From Pseudomonas marginalis (GTDB lineage Bacteria; Pseudomonadota; Gammaproteobacteria; Pseudomonadales; Pseudomonadaceae), in assembly GCF_008692035.1 (NCBI RefSeq), contig NZ_VTFG01000001.1, positions 310,001 to 374,000 of the forward strand: a stretch of DNA of 64,000 bases, in the 5' to 3' direction. Position 1 is the stretch's first letter. Every line of letters starts with the position of its first letter. Both the position numbers and the translations under genes were made by a program. Below are positions 26,367 through 34,694 of the stretch, piece by piece. The notes under the pieces are model-generated. The model was not told where the DNA came from. It did not search any database and saw only the letters and a list, made by a program, of their open reading frames with translations.

Positions 26367-27410
26367 ATGACCCTTTCCGCTGTCCTGCCCACGCCTGAGC
26401 TTGAGCAGATCTGGTTTACCCGTTGCCCGGTGCCGACTGCGTCCGGTATCGCCTACAAGCTGGGCTGGTTGACCGAGGAGTTCGCCCCCGACGGCCTGCC
26501 GGTGTCGACCTTGCAGGAAGCGCGTCAGTTGGGCCGGCACCACTACGATCACGATTTGCCGGGGCTGTTTCGCGAAGGCGGCAACGTCCCTGCATTGGCA
26601 GCACGTGCTGCGGGTGCGCCGAGCCGCTTGATTGGCCTGACCTGGATCGAGGAATGGCAGACCATCCTGGTCCGCCCGGACTCCGGCATCACCCGTCCCG
26701 CAGACCTGAGGGGCAAGCGCCTGGCCCTGCCAGCCTGGGGTGAAAACCGTCCCGGCAGCATCGCCCGCGCCATGAGCCTGCATGGCTATAAGGGCGCATT
26801 GAGCCTGGCCGGACTGGGATTTGATGATGTGGAACTGGTGGAGGTGGCATTGCAGGACCAGGAACAAGCGCCTGACCCGCAGCAAGGTTTGCAGCGCTTG
26901 TGGTCCGGCCTGGATTACCTGGTGCGTGGAGAGGTGGATGCGGTTTACGTCAAGGGCGCTTCGGCGGCCGACGCCGCACGCCGCCTGGGGCTGGTGGTGG
27001 GGATCGACTTGGACCTGATCGCCGAGCCGCGCTACCGCATCAACAACGGCACGCCGCGTCCGATCACCGTTCACCAGAGCCTGCTGGACAACCACTTTGA
27101 CCTGGTGGTGCGCTTTCTCGCGCAAACCCTCAGCGCCGCCGATTGGGCGGCCAACAACCGCGACAGCCTGAACGCCATTCTAGAAGAAGAAACTCGTGCC
27201 GGCAGTGCCGGTGTGGCCGAGGCTTATCGCGGTGATTTCCACACCACCCTGGCGCCGGACCTGTCTGCCCAGCGCCTGGAATTCCTCGACATCCAGAAAG
27301 ATTTCCTCTACCTGCACGGCTTCCTGGAGCGCGATTTTGCCATCGCCGACTGGGTCGACCCGCGCCCCCTGCAAGCTGCCCATGAACTGTTGGCCAAGCG
27401 CCGCGCCTGA
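26367..27410 (+). CDS. DszB-like sulfinate desulfinase, third paralogue
   Basis: A 347-aa protein without a signal peptide. The DszB catalytic triad is kept: Cys20 in FTRCPVPTASG, and His59 and Arg69 in HHYDHDLPGLFREGGNVPA with the DszB 10-residue spacing and the Gly-Gly that follows. It also shares INNGTPRPITVH with the two paralogues at 17544 and 18691 but is more distant from them than they are from each other. I take the second ATG (26367), which has GGAG 6 bases upstream; the ATG at 26355 has no ribosome site. It is first in a seven-gene operon. The expected role is release of sulfite from an organic sulfinate. Confidence 0.77.
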   Translation: MTLSAVLPTPELEQIWFTRCPVPTASGIAYKLGWLTEEFAPDGLPVSTLQEARQLGRHHYDHDLPGLFREGGNVPALAARAAGAPSRLIGLTWIEEWQTILVRPDSGITRPADLRGKRLALPAWGENRPGSIARAMSLHGYKGALSLAGLGFDDVELVEVALQDQEQAPDPQQGLQRLWSGLDYLVRGEVDAVYVKGASAADAARRLGLVVGIDLDLIAEPRYRINNGTPRPITVHQSLLDNHFDLVVRFLAQTLSAADWAANNRDSLNAILEEETRAGSAGVAEAYRGDFHTTLAPDLSAQRLEFLDIQKDFLYLHGFLERDFAIADWVDPRPLQAAHELLAKRRA

Positions 27411-27425
27411 ATCCGGAGAATCCCC

Positions 27426-28154
27426 ATGACTGCCATTGCCCACACACAACCGATCAGCCAGGAACTGCAAACCTTTATCGACAAGGTCCTGCTGGAGGCT
27501 GAAGAAGCCTTCACCGTGTTCCGTGAAACAAACACCATCACCGCCGCTGGGACCGTCGGCTTTATCGAGCGCGTACCGGGCCAGGAACTGTTGGTATCGG
27601 TGAACTACGCAGGCCCGTGGAACTACCGCAAACCGCTGCAAGCCACGGTTACCGACTTTGCCGGCAACGTGGTTTTTGGCAAGGGCAAGGGTGGTCTGGG
27701 GCGCTACACCAAGCTGTTCCAGCAACACCCGGATGTGACCACCGTGTCCCACGTGCACTCGCCGTACCTGGGCGCCTGGGCCCAGACCCACCGCACCTTG
27801 CCATTCCATTACGTGCCGGTGCAGCGCTACCAGTTGGCCCGTGAGCTGCCGGTGTATATCGACCGTCGCCAACAGGAAGTGGACTTTATCCTCGACAAGA
27901 TCGCCGAGAACCCCTTCAACCTGGCGATCCTGGAGGCCAATGGCGGCTCCACCGTGTGGGGCAAGCAAGGCCTGCGCGCCACCGCCGAATTCATCCTGTT
28001 GCTGGAGGAGGGCGCACAACTGCAATTGCTTGCCGATGCACTCGGTGGCTCACGGGCCTACGGGCCGGGCGTGTTGACCCAGCAATGGAAAATGAGCGGC
28101 CTGTTCGAACAAGCCACGGCACTGGGCCTGGTCCCGGCCATCGACCGCCGTTAA
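27426..28154 (+). CDS. Class II aldolase/adducin-like protein with altered active site
   Basis: A 242-aa protein of the class II aldolase (fuculose-phosphate aldolase) fold. The metal-binding His pair is present (VSHVHSPYLGAW, His109 and His111), but the third His of the family, normally in an 'NHG' turn, is replaced (ANGGSTVWGKQG, residues 171-182), and the catalytic Glu before the first strand is not visible (GGLGRYTKLFQ). It may not be an aldolase at all. It sits 15 bp after the DszB-like gene and 46 bp before an LLM monooxygenase, so its substrate is probably linked to the same organosulfur route, perhaps the carbon skeleton left after desulfurisation. Confidence 0.72.
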   Translation: MTAIAHTQPISQELQTFIDKVLLEAEEAFTVFRETNTITAAGTVGFIERVPGQELLVSVNYAGPWNYRKPLQATVTDFAGNVVFGKGKGGLGRYTKLFQQHPDVTTVSHVHSPYLGAWAQTHRTLPFHYVPVQRYQLARELPVYIDRRQQEVDFILDKIAENPFNLAILEANGGSTVWGKQGLRATAEFILLLEEGAQLQLLADALGGSRAYGPGVLTQQWKMSGLFEQATALGLVPAIDRR

Positions 28155-28200
28155 CGCCTTACCAGTTCCCACAGGGTTCTCTATTTCAAGGATGTTTTTT

Positions 28201-29388
28201 ATGGCGGTAAAAATTCTTTGGTACTTGACCACGCCCGATGGCCCCTATCCATGGGAGCCTCAAGGCCGTTGGAACACTGATTTCCAGCACCTCAAGCAGC
28301 TCGCCGTGGCCAGTGATCGCCTGGGCTACTACGGTTCGCTGCTCGGTTCCAGCCCCAATGAAAGCCTGGCGGTGGCCGCGTCGTTGATCGACGCCACCCA
28401 GCGCCTGCGTTTTCTGGTGGCGCAGCACCCGGGCGAGTTATCGCCAGCGGTGTTGGCCAAGTGGGCGCTGACCTTCGACCAGTTCTCCAATGGCCGCCTG
28501 CTGTTCAACGTGGTCAATGGCAATGACGCGGGCCTGGCGACACTTGGGGTGCACTACCCGCATGACGAGCGATACGCCTTCAGCCTGGAATACTGGCGGG
28601 CGTTCCAGGGTTTCTATGCCGGCGACACGCGTGGCTATGACGGTGAGTACGTCAAGCTCGCACCGCGTTCGCCGGGCGCAGCCAACCATCCACTGGGCGG
28701 CTGGCATCCGCCTTACCAGAAGCCGGGCATCCCGTTGTGGGGCGCCGGAACCTCAGGGCCCGGCGTCGAGCATTCGGTGCAATTGCTCGACGTGTACCTG
28801 AGCTTCGCCAACACTCCGCCAAAACTCGGCGACAAGTTTCGCAAAGTCGCCGCTGAAGCGGCGAAGATCGGCCGCGAACTGACCTTTGGCACACGCCTGC
28901 AAATCATCGTGCGCGAGACCGAGGAAGAAGCCTGGGCCCACGCCGAAAGACTCCTGCAACGCACCTCGCTGCAAACTGCGCGCAACGCCATCGAGCGCCA
29001 GTTACCGGCCGGTGTGAGCCTGGAAGATTTCCACAGCGACGACCCGCAGACCCAGCGTAACGTCGAGACCATTCGCGCCGGGCGTTTGCCGACCGCGCGT
29101 GAGCTGGAGATCTATCCTAACGTATGGCTTGGCCCGAGCCTGTTCGGTTTCAATATCCTCGGGCCGGCCGCTGGTACCTACCTGGTGGGCAGCGCGGAAC
29201 AGGTCGCCGAGCGCATCCGCGAATACGAAGCCCAGGGTACTTCCGCGTTCATTCTGTCTGGCTTCCCGCTGATCGATGAAGCCCACCGCGTGGCCGACCT
29301 GCTGTTCCCGCTGCTGGACCTGGACCACGGCTTTGAAGCGCCGCGCCTGGGTGTCAGCCAAAAGTCGCCGCAGCGCCAAGAGGCTTGA
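28201..29388 (+). CDS. FMNH2-dependent monooxygenase, SsuD/LLM family
   Basis: A 395-aa luciferase-like monooxygenase. Family segments include AVASDRLGYYGSLLGSSPNE, RLRFLVAQHPGELSP, FSNGRLLFNVVNGNDAG and the C-terminal GSAEQVAERIREYEAQGTSA. These match SsuD-type sulfonate monooxygenases. I take the ATG at 28201 (MAVKILW) because the AAGGA at about 28187 is then 8 bases upstream; the ATG at 28192 overlaps it. It is the third gene of the operon that begins with a DszB-like protein and precedes a dipeptide-type binding protein by only 3 bases. It should act in the cytoplasm with FMNH2 from an unlinked reductase. Confidence 0.86.
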   Translation: MAVKILWYLTTPDGPYPWEPQGRWNTDFQHLKQLAVASDRLGYYGSLLGSSPNESLAVAASLIDATQRLRFLVAQHPGELSPAVLAKWALTFDQFSNGRLLFNVVNGNDAGLATLGVHYPHDERYAFSLEYWRAFQGFYAGDTRGYDGEYVKLAPRSPGAANHPLGGWHPPYQKPGIPLWGAGTSGPGVEHSVQLLDVYLSFANTPPKLGDKFRKVAAEAAKIGRELTFGTRLQIIVRETEEEAWAHAERLLQRTSLQTARNAIERQLPAGVSLEDFHSDDPQTQRNVETIRAGRLPTARELEIYPNVWLGPSLFGFNILGPAAGTYLVGSAEQVAERIREYEAQGTSAFILSGFPLIDEAHRVADLLFPLLDLDHGFEAPRLGVSQKSPQRQEA

Positions 29389-29391
29389 ACC

Positions 29392-30948
29392 ATGAGTGAT
29401 GGATTTTCTCGCCGGGTGTTTCTCGGCAACAGCTTGGCCATCGGCGGTGGCTTGCTGTTGGGCGGCTGCGACAGCGGCGCGACGACTCAGGGTGCCGCCG
29501 TACTGAGCGGTAAGCCCGTCAGCGGTGGACGCCTGCGCGTTGGCATTATCGATGGCGATCAGTCCGGCAACCTGGATGCGCATAAACCGGTGGGCGGCGG
29601 GATCATTCGTGGCTGGGCGCTGTACAGCAAGTTCTGGGAATGGAACACCGATGTCAGCACGCGCCTGGCCCTGGCCGAGTTCGCCGAACCGAATGCCGAC
29701 GCGAGTGCCTGGACTATCCGCATCAAGCCGGGCCTGGAGTTTCACCATGGCAAGACCATCGGCGCTGACGACATGCTGTTTTCGTTGTTGCGCCTTACCG
29801 ATCCCAAGCTGGCATCGCCGTTTGCCGGCCTGGTCGGTGCCATTGATCGCAATGCCTTACGCAAGCTGGATGAGCGCACCATCGAAATCCGCTTCAAGCA
29901 AGGCCAGAGCTTCTTCCCTCTGGATGAAACCCTGATCAGCTTTGGCGGCATCGTCCCCACCGACTATGACCCCGTCACCAATCCGGTAGGTGCCGGCCCT
30001 TACAAGCTCAAGCGCTTCGTACCGGGCCAGCGCTCGTTGTACACGCGGTTTGAGAATTACTACAAACCCGGCCAGCCTTATGCCGATGAGCTGGAAATCA
30101 TCGAGTTCAAGGACCAGGTCTCCCGTGTTGCCGCGTTGCGCGCCGGACAGATCGATGTGGCCAGCGGTGTGCAGGCCGAGCACAGTGCGTTGCTCAAGGC
30201 CGACTCACGCTTGTCGTTGTGCGTGTCGCCAAGCACTTCGTTTACCGGTTTCAATCTCAACCTGGCCAAGCCGCCCTTCGATGATGTGCGGGTGCGCCAG
30301 GCGTTTCGCTTGCTGGCGGATCGGCAAGAGCTGGTGGACCGTGGCCTTAACGGTTTCGGTCGCGTTGCCAATGACCTGTATTCACCTCACGATCCCACCT
30401 ACAACCATGCGATTGCTCAGCGGCCGTATGATCTGGAGCAGGCCCGTTCGCTGCTGCGTCAGGCCGGGCAGACGGATTTGCGCGTGGAACTGACCACCAC
30501 GCCTGGGCCCGGTGTGAACGCCGCTCTGGTGCTTGCCCAGCAAGCGAAAAAGGCCGGTGTCGAGATACGCGTGAGCCAAGTGGATGGCGCTGTGTTCAAC
30601 GGCCCGCAGCGTGAGCAGTGGCAAGTGTCGCCGGGTTCTACGCCGGCCCGGGGTTTCCTGGCCTCGGCACTGCACAACGACGCGCCTTTGGCGATCTACA
30701 ACCGCAGCAACTTCCATGACCCGCGTTTTGATGACCTCTACCGTGAGGCCCTTGCGCAGCCAGACCTGGAGTTGCGTAAAAGCCTGGTACACGAGGCCCA
30801 GCAGATTCAACACGAGCGCGGCGGATTGCTGATTTGGGGCTTCAACGATGTGCTGGACGCTGCCTCGGTCAAGGTCGGCGGTTTGGCGCCAGAGCAGACC
30901 ACCTTCGCTTCCTGGCGGTTTGACGAACTGTGGTTGAAGCATGCTTGA
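29392..30948 (+). CDS. ABC transporter substrate-binding lipoprotein (family 5), Tat-exported
   Basis: A 518-aa binding protein of the oligopeptide/dipeptide/nickel family (SBP_bac_5). The N-terminus combines a twin-arginine signal (SRRVFLGNSLAIGGG) with a lipobox (LLLGGCDSG), so it should be folded in the cytoplasm, exported by Tat and anchored to a membrane. The family segment PFDDVRVRQAFRLLADRQEL is clear. It is followed directly (8-base overlap) by two permeases and a fused ATPase, giving a complete importer. A paralogue is at 38481. In this operon the ligand is more likely a bulky sulfur compound than a peptide. Confidence 0.87.
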   Translation: MSDGFSRRVFLGNSLAIGGGLLLGGCDSGATTQGAAVLSGKPVSGGRLRVGIIDGDQSGNLDAHKPVGGGIIRGWALYSKFWEWNTDVSTRLALAEFAEPNADASAWTIRIKPGLEFHHGKTIGADDMLFSLLRLTDPKLASPFAGLVGAIDRNALRKLDERTIEIRFKQGQSFFPLDETLISFGGIVPTDYDPVTNPVGAGPYKLKRFVPGQRSLYTRFENYYKPGQPYADELEIIEFKDQVSRVAALRAGQIDVASGVQAEHSALLKADSRLSLCVSPSTSFTGFNLNLAKPPFDDVRVRQAFRLLADRQELVDRGLNGFGRVANDLYSPHDPTYNHAIAQRPYDLEQARSLLRQAGQTDLRVELTTTPGPGVNAALVLAQQAKKAGVEIRVSQVDGAVFNGPQREQWQVSPGSTPARGFLASALHNDAPLAIYNRSNFHDPRFDDLYREALAQPDLELRKSLVHEAQQIQHERGGLLIWGFNDVLDAASVKVGGLAPEQTTFASWRFDELWLKHA

Positions 30949-31999
30949 GCCGTCTACCAACCCTCCACGCACGCCTGCTTGGTTGTCATGGTTTATCGGG
31001 CGCCTGGGTTACGGCCTGCTGACGGCCTGGGTTATCAGCCTGGTGGTATTCATCGCCACTCAGGCACTGCCATCCGACCCCGCGCGGGTGATCCTCGGCC
31101 CGGACGCGCCGCTGGAAAGCATCCTTACCCTGCAACACCAGTTGGGGCTCGACCAGCCAATCCTGTGGCAATACCTGCGCTGGCTCGGCAGCGTCTTGTG
31201 CGGGGACCTCGGGGTTTCCCTGGACTCCAACGCGCCGGTCAGCCACATCCTGTGGGGGCGTTTGGGCTACACACTGGCGTTGCTAGTCGGAGTGATCACC
31301 GTGGTAGTGCCTGGCGCACTGGCCCTTGGCGTGGCCCTGGCATTGCGACGCGACAGCTGGCTGGATCGTTGGAGCCTGTCGTTGCTGATCTTTCTGAAAG
31401 CCACGCCGGGGTTTCTGTTGGCGATTGGCCTGGTATTGCTGTTTTCCATGCCGCACATGGATTTCTTACCTGCGGTATCGATCCTGGATCCCGACCTGTC
31501 GCTGCTGCGCCAACTCAAGTCGCTGGTATTGCCGATATTCGCCTTGAGCCTCACTGCATTGCCGTACCTCACGCGCATGGTAAGGGCCGCCGTGATCGAG
31601 GCCCAGGAGTCCGACTACGTGATTGCCGCCAGGCTACGCGGCATTCCGCAGCGGCGGATTGTCTGGTGCCACACGTTGCCCAATGCGCTGGTACCGGCGA
31701 TCCAGGGTGTGGCGCTGACCTTGCGTACGTTGATCGGAGGCGCCGTGCTGGCGGAAGTCATCTTCAGCTATCCCGGTATCGGCACCGCGCTGAACGCCGC
31801 GATCCAGATGCGCGACCTGCCGATGATCCAGGCGATTGTGCTGGTGATCACCCTCGCGGTGGTGCTGATCAACCTACTGGCCGACCTATTTACCGTACTG
31901 CTTACACCCAAGCTGCGCACCGCACGGCGGGTGACCCTGATTCAACGCAACCGAAGGGGAATAACCCCGTGGTGGCGCCGCTCCCGAGGTGATGCATGA
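30941..31999 (+). CDS. ABC transporter permease (DppB/OppB type)
   Basis: A 352-aa inner-membrane permease with an N-terminal cytoplasmic stretch, first helix GLLTAWVISLVVFIATQALP and family blocks LGLDQPILWQYLRWLGSVLCGDLG, TRMVRAAVIEAQESDYVIAA (the EAA loop) and LIGGAVLAEVIFSYPGIGTA. It overlaps the binding-protein gene by 8 bases and the next permease by the ATGA overlap, so the whole importer is translationally coupled. Confidence 0.88.
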   Translation: MLEPSTNPPRTPAWLSWFIGRLGYGLLTAWVISLVVFIATQALPSDPARVILGPDAPLESILTLQHQLGLDQPILWQYLRWLGSVLCGDLGVSLDSNAPVSHILWGRLGYTLALLVGVITVVVPGALALGVALALRRDSWLDRWSLSLLIFLKATPGFLLAIGLVLLFSMPHMDFLPAVSILDPDLSLLRQLKSLVLPIFALSLTALPYLTRMVRAAVIEAQESDYVIAARLRGIPQRRIVWCHTLPNALVPAIQGVALTLRTLIGGAVLAEVIFSYPGIGTALNAAIQMRDLPMIQAIVLVITLAVVLINLLADLFTVLLTPKLRTARRVTLIQRNRRGITPWWRRSRGDA

Positions 32000-32823
32000 G
32001 TGCCCGTCGATGGTTGGCCGAACCACAAACACGTAAGGGCGCGTTGATCACTTTGCTGGTGGTGGCCGTGGCGCTGTCAGGGCCTTGGTTGGCACCTCAC
32101 GGGTCGACGGACATGGTCGGTCCTGTCTACGGCGCGCCTGCAGGTGACGCGTGGCTAGGGTATGACTTCCTGGGGCATGACGTGCTGTCGCGGTTGCTCA
32201 GCGGTGGTTTGTCGGTGCTGTGGATGTCGGTCGCAGCCGCCAGTATTGCACTGGCGGTGGGTACTACGTTGGGGTTGCTGGCGGGTTTGTCGCGTCGGCG
32301 CCTGGATCAGTTTATTACCTGGTCGGCGGATGTGTCCCTGGCGTTCCCCGACCTGATTCTGGTGCTGCTGATTGTGTCCATGTTGGGGCGCGCACCGTGG
32401 TTGATCGTGCTGACAGTCTCCATCGCCTTTATACCGGGCGTTATCCGTTTGGCGCGGGCGAGTGCGGTAGCAGTGGCAGGTCAGGAGTTCGTTGAAGCGG
32501 CGCAAATGATGGGCTATTCGCGACGCCGAATTCTGTTCAAGGAGATCCTGCCGAACATCCTCACGCCGCTGCTGGTGCATTTCGGCAACATGCTGACCTG
32601 GGGCGTGGGCATGCTGTCGGGCCTGAGTTTTCTTGGCTACGGCGTGGCGCCACCCACCGCTGACTGGGGGCTGATGATCAATGAAAACCAGGCCGGCCTG
32701 CTGGTGCAACCCTGGGCCGTATTGGCTCCGGCGGTGCTGATCGGTGTGTTTGCCTACGGCACCAATATTTTGGCTGAAGGCATCGGCCGCAGCAGCGCAA
32801 GGCTGGGAGACAGACAAGCATGA
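31996..32823 (+). CDS. ABC transporter permease (DppC/OppC type)
   Basis: A 275-aa permease, partner of the DppB-type protein. It carries YDFLGHDVLSRLLSGG, AAQMMGYSRRRILFKEILPN (the EAA loop) and the GLSFLGYGVAPPTADWGLMI block that is highly typical of DppC/OppC proteins. It starts within the stop of the previous gene (ATGA) and ends within the start of the ATPase gene in the same way. Confidence 0.88.
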   Translation: MSARRWLAEPQTRKGALITLLVVAVALSGPWLAPHGSTDMVGPVYGAPAGDAWLGYDFLGHDVLSRLLSGGLSVLWMSVAAASIALAVGTTLGLLAGLSRRRLDQFITWSADVSLAFPDLILVLLIVSMLGRAPWLIVLTVSIAFIPGVIRLARASAVAVAGQEFVEAAQMMGYSRRRILFKEILPNILTPLLVHFGNMLTWGVGMLSGLSFLGYGVAPPTADWGLMINENQAGLLVQPWAVLAPAVLIGVFAYGTNILAEGIGRSSARLGDRQA

Positions 32824-34598
32824 ATGTGATTACCGAAATCGAAGCCGGGGTGTTGCAGGTCCGCGACCTGCGGGTGGAATTGCCGGGGCATGTGGATGTC
32901 GTGTCGGGAATCTCGTTCAGCCTGGCTGCCGGGGAAATTCTCGGTTTGGTGGGGGAGTCGGGCTCGGGCAAGACCACCTTGGCGACTGCGTTGCTGGCAC
33001 ATGCCCGGCGCGGTGCACGGATTGTGGGCGGACAGGTGCACGTAGGTGACCAAGCATTGTTGAGCCTGGAAGGCGAAGCCTTGCGCCGTGCTCGTGGCAG
33101 CCTGATCGGTTATGTCGCCCAGGACCCGGCCACCGCGCTCAATCCGGCACTGCGCATCGGTCACCTGTTGCGTGAGACCTTAGCGGCGCATCCTTCTGGG
33201 CTTGACCGCGAGGCGCAACAGCAGCGCCTCATCGAGACCCTGCGTGATGTCGGCTTGCCGGACGATCACGGGTTTCTGCGGCGCTTTCCCCATCAACTGT
33301 CCGGCGGCCAGCAGCAACGGGTGATGCTGGCGCTGGCTTTTGTGCTGCGCCCGCGCCTGATCGTGCTGGACGAGCCAACCACTGCGCTGGACGTCAGCAC
33401 CCAGGCGCATATCCTCGCCACGCTGCGTCGGCTTTGCAAAAGCCAGGGCGTAGCGGCGGTGTATGTGTCCCACGACCTGGCGGTGATCAAGGACCTGGTG
33501 GACCGGGTGATGGTGATGTACGCCGGGCGCATCGTTGAAACGGCGACGCGGGATGAGTTGTTCAGTCGACCGTCCCATCCCTATACCCGAGGGTTGCTGG
33601 CGGCGATTCCGGATGTGGCGGGACGGCGCGAATTGACGGCGATTGCCGGGCATGCACCGGCGCCAGGGCGTCGGCCCCAGGGGTGCAGTTTCGGGCCGCG
33701 CTGTGAGCGGTTTACGGCTGGGTGCGCGGTGGCTGAGCCGTTATTGCAGATGAACGCGGCCGGTCGTGGGGTGGCTTGCCTGGCGCCTCACGATCAGGCG
33801 TTACAGGTCAAGGCACTCGCGCCAATTGCGGCCTTGAAGGGCCGGGTAGAGCGGTCACTGTTGTCGGTCAGAGGCTTGAACGTCGCCTATGACCGGCAGG
33901 TGTTGTTCGATGTCTCGCTGCAGGTGCAACCGGGTGAATGCCTGGCGATTGTGGGTGAGTCGGGCTCGGGCAAGACCAGCCTGGCGCGGGCTATTGCTGG
34001 CCTTGGGGAGAATGCCGAGGGGGCACTGGACTACGCCGGCCGGCATTTACCGTTGCACGCCCGCCAGCGCGATGCAGGCCTGCGCCACCAGATTCAATAC
34101 ATCTTCCAGAATCCATATCGCGCGTTGAACCCACGGCAAACCGTGTACCAGACTCTGAGCGCGCCACTGGCGCATTTCTTCGGCGTAAAAGGGGCGCCAG
34201 CACGGGAGCGAGTGGAAGCCGTGCTCAAGCGTGTGTCACTGCCGGGATCAGTCGCCGGCCTCTATCCCCACAGCCTGTCAGGTGGTGAACGCCAGCGAGT
34301 GGCCATCGCCCGTGCGCTGTTGTGCGAGCCCAGGTTGCTGATCTGCGATGAAATCACCTCGGCATTGGACGTATCGGTACAGGCGTCGATCCTGGACCTG
34401 CTGCGCCAGCTACAGCGTGAAGGATTGACGATGTTATTCGTCACCCACGACCTGGGCGTGGTGCGCGCGATTGCTGATCGGGTGCTGGTGTTGAAGGTCG
34501 GAAGGGTGGTGGAGCAGGGGGCCGTTGATGATGTTTTGGATCAACCACAGGCGGCCTATACGCGCACGTTGCTGGAGCATTCGCCGTCGTTGGGGTGA
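32820..34598 (+). CDS. Dipeptide-type ABC transporter ATPase, DppD-DppF fusion
   Basis: A 592-aa fusion of two ATPases, as in YejF/GsiA. The first has Walker A GESGSGKTTLA, signature LSGGQQQRVMLALAF and Walker B LIVLDEPTTALD. The second has Walker A GESGSGKTSLARA, signature LSGGERQRVAIARAL and Walker B LLICDEITSALD. Between them, CSFGPRCERFTAGC is the cysteine-bearing oligopeptide-ABC C-terminal motif. It completes the importer encoded from 29392 and ends the sigma-54-driven operon; about 60 bp later comes a REP palindrome and a convergent gene. Confidence 0.88.
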   Translation: MNVITEIEAGVLQVRDLRVELPGHVDVVSGISFSLAAGEILGLVGESGSGKTTLATALLAHARRGARIVGGQVHVGDQALLSLEGEALRRARGSLIGYVAQDPATALNPALRIGHLLRETLAAHPSGLDREAQQQRLIETLRDVGLPDDHGFLRRFPHQLSGGQQQRVMLALAFVLRPRLIVLDEPTTALDVSTQAHILATLRRLCKSQGVAAVYVSHDLAVIKDLVDRVMVMYAGRIVETATRDELFSRPSHPYTRGLLAAIPDVAGRRELTAIAGHAPAPGRRPQGCSFGPRCERFTAGCAVAEPLLQMNAAGRGVACLAPHDQALQVKALAPIAALKGRVERSLLSVRGLNVAYDRQVLFDVSLQVQPGECLAIVGESGSGKTSLARAIAGLGENAEGALDYAGRHLPLHARQRDAGLRHQIQYIFQNPYRALNPRQTVYQTLSAPLAHFFGVKGAPARERVEAVLKRVSLPGSVAGLYPHSLSGGERQRVAIARALLCEPRLLICDEITSALDVSVQASILDLLRQLQREGLTMLFVTHDLGVVRAIADRVLVLKVGRVVEQGAVDDVLDQPQAAYTRTLLEHSPSLG

Positions 34599-34660
34599 AT
34601 GGCTCCGCTGCACAGTGATCGTCGGCAAGCAGGCCCCTATAGGTACACAAACCCCTTGAA

Positions 34661-34684
34661 GGAACCGGCTTGCCGGCGATGGCT
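34661..34684. repeat. REP-type palindrome between convergent genes
   Basis: GGAACCGGCTTGCCGGCGAT, a REP core, lies between the ends of two convergent operons and could end transcription in either direction. Confidence 0.55.
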
Positions 34685-34694
34685 TCAGCCGTCG

